From the NCBI GenBank assembly GCA_015661935.1, contig DQVD01000155.1, positions 1 through 12,681 on the forward strand: a DNA stretch of 12,681 bases. Direction: 5' to 3'. Below are positions 7,748 through 12,681 of the stretch, in pieces. The stretch is from Desulfocapsa sulfexigens. GTDB lineage: Bacteria; Desulfobacterota; Desulfobulbia; Desulfobulbales; Desulfocapsaceae. The translations under genes and the position numbers were made by a program. How positions within the stretch are numbered: position 1 is the stretch's first letter; every line of letters begins with the position of its first letter. Below the pieces are notes generated by a model. It worked only from the letters and a program-made list of their open reading frames with translations, searched no databases and was not told where the DNA came from.

Positions 7748-7773
7748 AATTCAAGAATACAGGTATTCAATGA
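7744..7773 (+). other. Candidate coupling mini-ORF between fliH and fliI
   Basis: A 9-codon frame (MKFKNTGIQ, then TGA) starts at ATG 7744, sharing ATGA with the fliH stop at 7745-7747. It ends at TGA 7771-7773, sharing ATGA with the fliI start at 7770. Ribosomes leaving fliH could translate it and re-initiate on fliI. It has no ribosome site of its own other than sequence inside fliH. It could easily be chance in an A/T-rich junction. Confidence 0.25.
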
Positions 7774-9134
7774 CACTTTTTTCAGGATCAATAGAAGATA
7801 TTCATCCTATCCGTATCTGTGGCAAAGTTTCACGTATCGTTGGGCTGATTATTGAAGGCCATTGTCCTTACGCCTCTGTCGGATCTCTTTGCGAACTCAC
7901 TCCACTGGACGATTCCGACCCAATACTTGCCGAAATTGTTGGTTTTATTGATTCAAGAGCCTTGCTCATGCCACTGGGAGAACTGCGCGGACTTGGACCG
8001 GGAAGTAAAATCCGGGTTATCAAACCCAGTGCATCCATCAAAGTTGGTTTCAATCTTCTTGGCCGCGTAATTGATGCAATGGAGAATCCGATTGATGGGC
8101 AGCCAGCCCCCTTATTGGAAGAAGAAAAACAGATCTATTCTCTCCCTCCCGGCCCCATGGAGAGGAAAAACATAAGTGAGCCGCTCGATCTTGGAATTCG
8201 TGCAATCAATGGGCTTATGACCTGTGGTATGGGGCAGCGCATGGGAATCATGGCGGGTTCCGGTGTCGGAAAAAGTGTACTTCTTGGTATGATGGCTCGC
8301 TATGCCCGTGCAGATATTAATGTAATCGCGCTCATCGGCGAGCGTGGCAGAGAAGTTCGGGAGTTTATTGAAAGAGATCTTGGTACGGAAGGACTTGCAC
8401 GTTCAGTAATTGTTGTTGTCACCTCGGATCAATCACCCTTGCTTCGGATGCGGGGCGCCTTTGTAGCAACCTCAATTGCCGAATTTTTTTGCAGGAAAGG
8501 AAAAAACGTTCTTTTAATGATGGATTCCGTCACAAGATTTGCCATGGCCATGCGGGAAATAGGTCTTGCAATCGGTGAACCGCCAACCACAAAAGGCTAC
8601 ACTCCATCTGTTTTTGCAACTCTTCCTAAACTGCTTGAACGTGCTGGAAGATTTAAAGGACAGGGATCAATAACAGGTCTTTATACAGTACTTGTGGATG
8701 GAGACGATATGAACGAACCCGTTGCAGACTCTGTACGATCTATCCTTGATGGACATATTGTTCTCTCCCGGGTTCTAGCTGCAAAAAACCACTACCCTGC
8801 CATTGATGTCATGAATTCAGCAAGTCGTATCATGCGCGAAATCACGCCCACTCGTCATATTGAACTTGCCGGCAGAGCAAGGAATGTTCTTGCCACATAC
8901 ACCGAGGCTGAAGACCTTATCAATATCGGAGCATATGCAAAAGGATCAAATCCTAAAATAGATTTTGCCATAAGTAAAATTGATTCCATAAATTCCTTTT
9001 TGTGCCAGGGGTATGACGAAACAACTCCATTAAAAGAAACAGTTGAATCACTTGGAATGTTATTAAGTGAAAGAAAAGATGACACCGGGGAGCGTCTTGA
9101 CAGGCGTGAAAGTGATAGACAACAGGAAGATTAG
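7770..9134 (+). CDS. fliI: Flagellum-specific export ATPase FliI
   Basis: FliI is the hexameric ATPase that, with FliH and FliJ, helps load and unfold substrates at the flagellar export gate. I chose ATG 7770 because MTLFSGSIED aligns with a normal start and AGG (7761-7763) precedes it. The frame stays open upstream into fliH, but that part is not family-like. The protein has 454 residues. The Walker A motif GSGVGKS is at 163-169 and Walker B VLLMMD ends at Asp252. The family signature region PSVFATLPKLLERAGRF follows, then GSITGLYTVLVDGDDMNEPV. The beta-barrel N-terminus contains GKVSRIVGLIIEG. The C-terminus is charged (ERLDRRESDRQQED). The ATPase residues all look intact. fliJ follows after 26 nt. 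Confidence 0.97.
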   Translation: MTLFSGSIEDIHPIRICGKVSRIVGLIIEGHCPYASVGSLCELTPLDDSDPILAEIVGFIDSRALLMPLGELRGLGPGSKIRVIKPSASIKVGFNLLGRVIDAMENPIDGQPAPLLEEEKQIYSLPPGPMERKNISEPLDLGIRAINGLMTCGMGQRMGIMAGSGVGKSVLLGMMARYARADINVIALIGERGREVREFIERDLGTEGLARSVIVVVTSDQSPLLRMRGAFVATSIAEFFCRKGKNVLLMMDSVTRFAMAMREIGLAIGEPPTTKGYTPSVFATLPKLLERAGRFKGQGSITGLYTVLVDGDDMNEPVADSVRSILDGHIVLSRVLAAKNHYPAIDVMNSASRIMREITPTRHIELAGRARNVLATYTEAEDLINIGAYAKGSNPKIDFAISKIDSINSFLCQGYDETTPLKETVESLGMLLSERKDDTGERLDRRESDRQQED

Positions 9135-9160
9135 TAAGACATTTTGAATCAAAAACAACC

Positions 9161-9607
9161 ATGTCACCTAAACCTTTTTCACTGGACTCCGTTCTTAAAT
9201 TCAGAAAGCGCCAGGAAGACCTTGCCCAGGAACAGTTTATTAGTAAACGACTTGCAGCAGATAAAGCTGCTGCCAACCTTGAGAAGGCAAAAACCGTCTT
9301 AGAATCACTTATCAACTCTTTAGAAGAAAAACAGTCCCATGGCATTGGTATTGACGAGCTGTCGCGCTATGAAGAACGTATCCAATTTGAACAGGCACAA
9401 ATCAAAGAGCTCCGGAAACTTTTATTACGAAAACAGAAAGCGGCACAGCAAAAGCGACTTAAACTTCTGGAGAAAATAAAAGAACACAAAACACTCACCA
9501 CCCTGAAGGAGAAGCAAAATAAAACCTGGAAGGAGCATGTGGACAAAAAAGAGGCAGCAATGCTTGATGAAATTGCCATTCTCCATCATGCCCGGGATAT
9601 CAACTGA
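9161..9607 (+). CDS. fliJ: Flagellar export chaperone FliJ
   Basis: FliJ is the small coiled-coil stalk of the export ATPase that links FliI to FlhA. It has 148 residues, the usual size. It starts MSPKPFSLDSVLKFRKRQED, matching the family pattern of a short leader, then a phenylalanine and a basic RKRQE. The remainder is a long heptad-type coiled coil rich in Lys, Glu, Gln and Leu, e.g. LRKLLLRKQKAAQQKRLKLL. FliJ sequences are poorly conserved, so position just after fliI is strong support. I see no clear ribosome site in the 26 nt before ATG 9161; a purine run (AGGAAG) lies about 32 nt upstream inside the fliI end. Its stop codon lies in the left copy of an 8-bp direct repeat that brackets the next gap. 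Confidence 0.88.
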   Translation: MSPKPFSLDSVLKFRKRQEDLAQEQFISKRLAADKAAANLEKAKTVLESLINSLEEKQSHGIGIDELSRYEERIQFEQAQIKELRKLLLRKQKAAQQKRLKLLEKIKEHKTLTTLKEKQNKTWKEHVDKKEAAMLDEIAILHHARDIN

Positions 9608-9702
9608 TACCGTAACTGCTCACAGGGCACCGCATCTTTTCACGGTCACGCTGGCTTACGTATGACTTATACGCTGCGCCAGCCTGACCGCGAAAACTGA
9701 TA
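9602..9702. repeat. Long palindromic insertion-like element after fliJ
   Basis: A near-perfect inverted repeat spans 9637-9696: left arm 9637-9663, a GACTT loop at 9664-9668, right arm 9669-9696. About 22 of 27 positions pair, in blocks TTTTC, CGGTCA, GCTGGC and CGTAT. The element is richer in G and C than its surroundings and codes for nothing. The direct repeat AACTGATA occurs at 9602-9609 and again at 9695-9702, bracketing it like a target duplication, although the right copy overlaps the arm by two bases. There is no T-run after the stem, so a classical terminator is unlikely. A REP/MITE-type repeat is the best reading. Confidence 0.6.
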
Positions 9703-9760
9703 TCTTTCCTTTAAGTACCGATTTCTTAACATTTCCTATTTTTTACATAAAGGAGTTCCC

Positions 9761-10330
9761 ATGCTTTCAAAAACCATCATATCGTTAGTAATTACCTTGT
9801 TCCTCATTATAGGATCATCATCTTCTTTGAGTTTAGCCGAGGAACCTGCTGAAGCCATGGAATCTGTTGAAACAGAGACACCCAAAATCAAAAAGAAAAC
9901 ATCATTCAACTCTGTAGAAGAAAGACGTCTACATACTGTTTTACAAAATGAACGTGACAATCTTGAAGAAGAAAAAAAAGTTATCGCTCTCAAGAAGAAA
10001 GAGCTAAAGACTCTTCAGGATGAAGCCGATAAGAAACTTGAGCTACTTGATGAAAAGCTTGCAGAATTACAGAAAGTACAGGCAAAAATTGAAGAACTTC
10101 TGGCAGAAAAGGATGTCAGGGAACTTAAGAAAACAAAAGACTTGAGCCTTATATACGCTAAAATGACACCAGACAAAGCAGCCCTTGCAATGACAGCACT
10201 TGACGAACAGCTTGCGGCAAACCTTCTGGCAACGATGAAAGTTAAATCAGCAGCAAAAATACTGGATCGAATGGATAAGCTTAAAGCTTCCCAGCTCAGT
10301 ACAACATTTGCGACTATTAAAGTGGAGTAA
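9761..10330 (+). CDS. MotE-like periplasmic coiled-coil protein
   Basis: This is a small exported protein of the kind often placed beside fliJ and annotated as MotE or MgtE-N-like, thought to support the stator or its periplasmic partners. It has 189 residues. The N-terminus MLSKTIISLVITLFLIIGSS is a signal peptide or membrane anchor, with likely processing before AEEPAEAM. Residues of about 60-125 form a highly charged coiled coil (ERDNLEEEKKVIALKKKELK). The C-terminal domain, about 128-180, has the helical repeat LSLIYAKMTPDKAALAMTAL / LATMKVKSAAKILDRM, which resembles the N-terminal domain of MgtE and FliG-type helices. The start is set by AAAGGAG (9749-9755), 5 nt before the ATG. It is separated from fliJ by the palindromic element and from fliK by 6 nt. 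The role is by analogy; the MgtE-N-like domain is a fair call. Confidence 0.75.
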   Translation: MLSKTIISLVITLFLIIGSSSSLSLAEEPAEAMESVETETPKIKKKTSFNSVEERRLHTVLQNERDNLEEEKKVIALKKKELKTLQDEADKKLELLDEKLAELQKVQAKIEELLAEKDVRELKKTKDLSLIYAKMTPDKAALAMTALDEQLAANLLATMKVKSAAKILDRMDKLKASQLSTTFATIKVE

Positions 10331-10336
10331 CATAGA

Positions 10337-11869
10337 ATGGAAACAGTCCTTCTCAATCCTAATACTACGGTCAGGAATCCAGTTGCTCAACAAGGAATAA
10401 TGGACACCCGGTCTGATGACAGCCAGGATTTTTCCCCTTTGATGAATGAAGCTGTGGAAAATATTGAGAATGGACAAAGCCCTCAATATCCTGAAACACA
10501 ACAGGACACAGACCAACCTGAAAACAGCTTATCACTCGATAGCCCTCAAGATGATAATGATATAGATCTATCAAACGAAGCCATACTGTTTACCGAAACA
10601 ACAAATAATACAAATAATCTCAACGTTACTGGTACTGATAACTCTTCCATTGCTACTATTCCCGCCGAAAATTCTCCACTCAATTATGCTCCCATTGCTA
10701 ATTCTTCCATCGTAATACCAACCGATGGCGCTTCCACTCTTAAAATGGCTGTACAGGGCACAACAATCAATCAATTAATAGAACCAGCCCCCCGGATACA
10801 ATCCGAAATTGCTATCCCGGACAAAAACACCGAAACACCAGCCATTACTCCAAGTGATAAAACCAATACGGTTGCTACTTCAAAGGTCGACAGCATTCTT
10901 TTACAACAGATTCATCAAATACTTGATCAGGGAAGAGAAAATGGAACGATTGTAATTCGTGGAAACGAATTACCCGGTCACAAGCTTTCTGGTCAAATGG
11001 ATAATTTACAAAATTTATCCCCCCCGGTAATGCCCGACACAAAGACTGAAAATGGTGCAATTCAAACTAAACAAGCAGGTATCCCCTTTTCAATAATTGA
11101 TGACAGTAATAAAAGCACCCAAAAATCAGCAAAGCTCGAAGGTGTCCACCAGGATGTCTCAGAACAATTTCTTAATGCAAAACTCGGACAATCCAAAGGA
11201 AGCACAAAAGATAATGCGGAAAATACAAACTCCGGGCAGAAAGGATTCAACCAGGCAAATAAAGGGGAGTTGCAACAAGCAGCTACAACACCTGGTAATA
11301 CTGTTACTGAAGTGAAAGTGGTAGAATCTTCTTTTGGTCAGCAGCCAGGACAGGTATCCGGCTCAGCAACTCAAACAACATCAAGTGGCGTTGAAGGAAA
11401 ATTTGCACCGGGTGCACAAACTCCAGTTCCTGAAAAAGAACTTGTAGCAAACCTGATTCATCGCTTCAGTGTTAATCCAAGACTGCAAACCAGCAGGATA
11501 ACCATGCAACTGAACCCTGCGGAACTTGGTTCCTTGAAGATCGATATTCTTGTAAAAGCCGATTCAATCAAAGCAAATGTTATAGCACAGAGCCAACAGG
11601 TTTTAGAGACTCTTGAAAAAAGCGTGCCGCGTCTTCGCTCAGTTTTGGAGGAGCAGGGGTTCAGGATTGATTCCTTTGAGATTTCCATGGATGGTGATGG
11701 CGGAAGCCAGAAAGAATTATTTCAGGAACAGTTCAATTCAAGACAACAGGGATTTGCTTCCAGGGAATCCTCAACAGAAAAAACAGACTCATTTGACACC
11801 CTACTGAACACACAGGAAGAAACGCTTAGTCGTGATGAAGAGAAGACGGGTGTAAACCTCACTATATAG
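10337..11869 (+). CDS. fliK: Flagellar hook-length control protein FliK
   Basis: FliK is the secreted ruler that measures the hook and switches the export gate from hook to filament substrates. It has 510 residues, within the wide range of the family. The N-terminal two thirds are low-complexity, rich in Asn, Thr, Ser, Gln and Pro, as in other FliK proteins, and contain an approximate internal repeat (NSSIATIPAENS and NSSIVIPTDGAS, about residues 100-132). The conserved C-terminal Flg_hook domain lies near 370-455: ELVANLIHRFSVNPRLQTSR, then ITMQLNPAELGSLKIDILVK with the LNPAELG motif, and LEKSVPRLRSVLEEQGF. A Gln/Glu-rich tail follows. The ribosome site GGAG (10324-10327) overlaps the end of the MotE-like gene. 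flgD follows after 44 nt. Confidence 0.93.
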   Translation: METVLLNPNTTVRNPVAQQGIMDTRSDDSQDFSPLMNEAVENIENGQSPQYPETQQDTDQPENSLSLDSPQDDNDIDLSNEAILFTETTNNTNNLNVTGTDNSSIATIPAENSPLNYAPIANSSIVIPTDGASTLKMAVQGTTINQLIEPAPRIQSEIAIPDKNTETPAITPSDKTNTVATSKVDSILLQQIHQILDQGRENGTIVIRGNELPGHKLSGQMDNLQNLSPPVMPDTKTENGAIQTKQAGIPFSIIDDSNKSTQKSAKLEGVHQDVSEQFLNAKLGQSKGSTKDNAENTNSGQKGFNQANKGELQQAATTPGNTVTEVKVVESSFGQQPGQVSGSATQTTSSGVEGKFAPGAQTPVPEKELVANLIHRFSVNPRLQTSRITMQLNPAELGSLKIDILVKADSIKANVIAQSQQVLETLEKSVPRLRSVLEEQGFRIDSFEISMDGDGGSQKELFQEQFNSRQQGFASRESSTEKTDSFDTLLNTQEETLSRDEEKTGVNLTI

Positions 11870-11913
11870 ACAGAAATCCCGACATTCGATCCTCCTGGGA
11901 CAAGGAAAATAAA

Positions 11914-12681
11914 ATGACAAGTATTGCTGAAATATTCGCACCACCAGCCGGAACAAACTCCACACCTGAATATACAAATTCAACGAGTGGTGCTGATATC
12001 ATGGGGAAAGAAGATTTCCTCACTCTGCTTGTGGCACAGTTGCAGAACCAGGACCCAATGAGTCCTGATGATCCTACGGAATTCACATCTCAACTTGCAG
12101 AATTCAGTTCTTTAGAGCAACTTTTCAACCTCAATGAATCCATAGATGGAATGGTTAGCTCTCAACTGGAAGCCGACCGTTTCGACACAATGGGACTTAT
12201 TGGAAAAGACATCGTTTACCCCGACAGTACCTTCAGCTTCAGTGGTGAACCGATTAGTGTTGGATATCAACTTGACGGAACAGCAGCTTCAGTAACTATG
12301 TATATTCAAGATGAAAACGGAGTTAGTATTGCAACACTCCATCCCACTGAATTATCAGAAGGTGATCATTTTCTTGAGTGGAGTGGGTTTGACAACGAAG
12401 GGAATGAAGTGCCGGAAGGAAACTACAATATTGTCCTTCAGGCAAGTTCTGCCGGTGATAATACAACGATTGGTATTTCCCCTCTTGTTCAATCTGAAGT
12501 AACAGGTGTGAGGTTCAACGATGAATCCGGGGAACCAATTATTCACACACTTGCCGGAGCAGAGATAGCAGCAGGTTCAATTATAGCTGTCTACCAGGTA
12601 CAACAAGCTGAAAATAGTGATGAAACACTAAGTGAAGAAGACAAATCGTTTAGCAAAAATGGAGAAAAATCTATTTTATCA
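11914..12681 (+). CDS. flgD: Flagellar hook-cap assembly protein FlgD, partial
   Basis: FlgD caps the growing hook and folds incoming FlgE subunits. The window shows 256 codons with no stop, so the C-terminus runs past the edge. The start is ATG 11914, preceded by AAGGAA (11902-11907). The conserved N-terminal export and cap region is clear at about 32-74: KEDFLTLLVAQLQNQDPMSP, then EFTSQLAEFSSLEQLFNLNE. The body carries the Ig/FnIII-like repeats: IGKDIVYPDS, then LEWSGFDNEGNEVPEGNY (about 154-171), where the WDG-type motif is WSG here. FlgD in enterics is about 230 residues; here residues 232-256 already form an acidic, Ser/Glu-rich extension still open at the edge. flgE would be expected next. 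Confidence 0.96.
   Translation, partial: MTSIAEIFAPPAGTNSTPEYTNSTSGADIMGKEDFLTLLVAQLQNQDPMSPDDPTEFTSQLAEFSSLEQLFNLNESIDGMVSSQLEADRFDTMGLIGKDIVYPDSTFSFSGEPISVGYQLDGTAASVTMYIQDENGVSIATLHPTELSEGDHFLEWSGFDNEGNEVPEGNYNIVLQASSAGDNTTIGISPLVQSEVTGVRFNDESGEPIIHTLAGAEIAAGSIIAVYQVQQAENSDETLSEEDKSFSKNGEKSILS

Noticed and set aside
7677..7769. Upstream start at 7677 for FliI
   Set aside because: The 31 extra residues overlap fliH and show no FliI similarity; ATG 7770 has an AGG at proper spacing.
9637..9696. Rho-independent terminator after fliJ
   Set aside because: The hairpin is strong, but it is imperfect, unusually long and not followed by a T run on either strand, and the operon continues beyond it.
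1..12681. CRISPR array, tRNA, rRNA, or transposase gene
   Set aside because: I saw no regularly spaced direct repeats, no cloverleaf or rRNA-like stretches, and no transposase or integrase motifs in the window.

Overview
The window is a dense, co-directional flagellar basal-body and export operon, read left to right on the + strand. It is preceded by a damaged chemotaxis-type response regulator on the - strand. The A/T-leaning composition, the gene order flgB-flgC-fliE-fliF-fliG-fliH-fliI-fliJ-(motE-like)-fliK-flgD, and the large secreted TPR protein at its head suggest a motile Gram-negative bacterium. Desulfobacterota (Desulfobulbales-like sulfur or sulfate metabolisers) is my best guess. 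That placement rests on remembered family resemblance, not on a search.

Layout. Positions 7-355 (-) hold a CheY-like receiver with all phosphorylation residues still recognisable, but with two apparent single-base losses and an early stop, so it looks like a pseudogene (or contains sequencing errors). Positions 356-562 are a divergent control region with a candidate sigma-54 (-24/-12) promoter at 509-525. Positions 563-2968 encode an exported protein of about 801 residues: an AMIN-like N-terminal domain followed by TPR-type helical repeats. From 3010 to the right edge come the rod genes flgB and flgC, the rod/MS-ring adaptor fliE, the MS ring fliF, the rotor protein fliG, the export ATPase complex fliH/fliI/fliJ, a periplasmic MotE-like protein, the hook-length ruler fliK and the hook-cap gene flgD, which is cut by the window edge.

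The genes form one assembly programme. FliF/FliG build the membrane ring and rotor, FliE/FlgB/FlgC the proximal rod, FliH/FliI/FliJ feed the export gate, FliK and FlgD control hook length and assembly, and the MotE-like protein probably serves the stator. Most junctions are short or overlapping (fliG/fliH overlap 14 nt; fliF/fliG are 3 nt apart), which implies translational coupling. Two gaps stand out, 4183-4287 and 9608-9760. Each contains a palindromic, REP-like element, and the second is bracketed by an 8-bp direct repeat. I found no clearly new system. The best leads are the AMIN-like/TPR envelope protein, the broken receiver gene, the two intra-operon palindromes, and a 9-codon mini-ORF that overlaps both the fliH stop and the fliI start.
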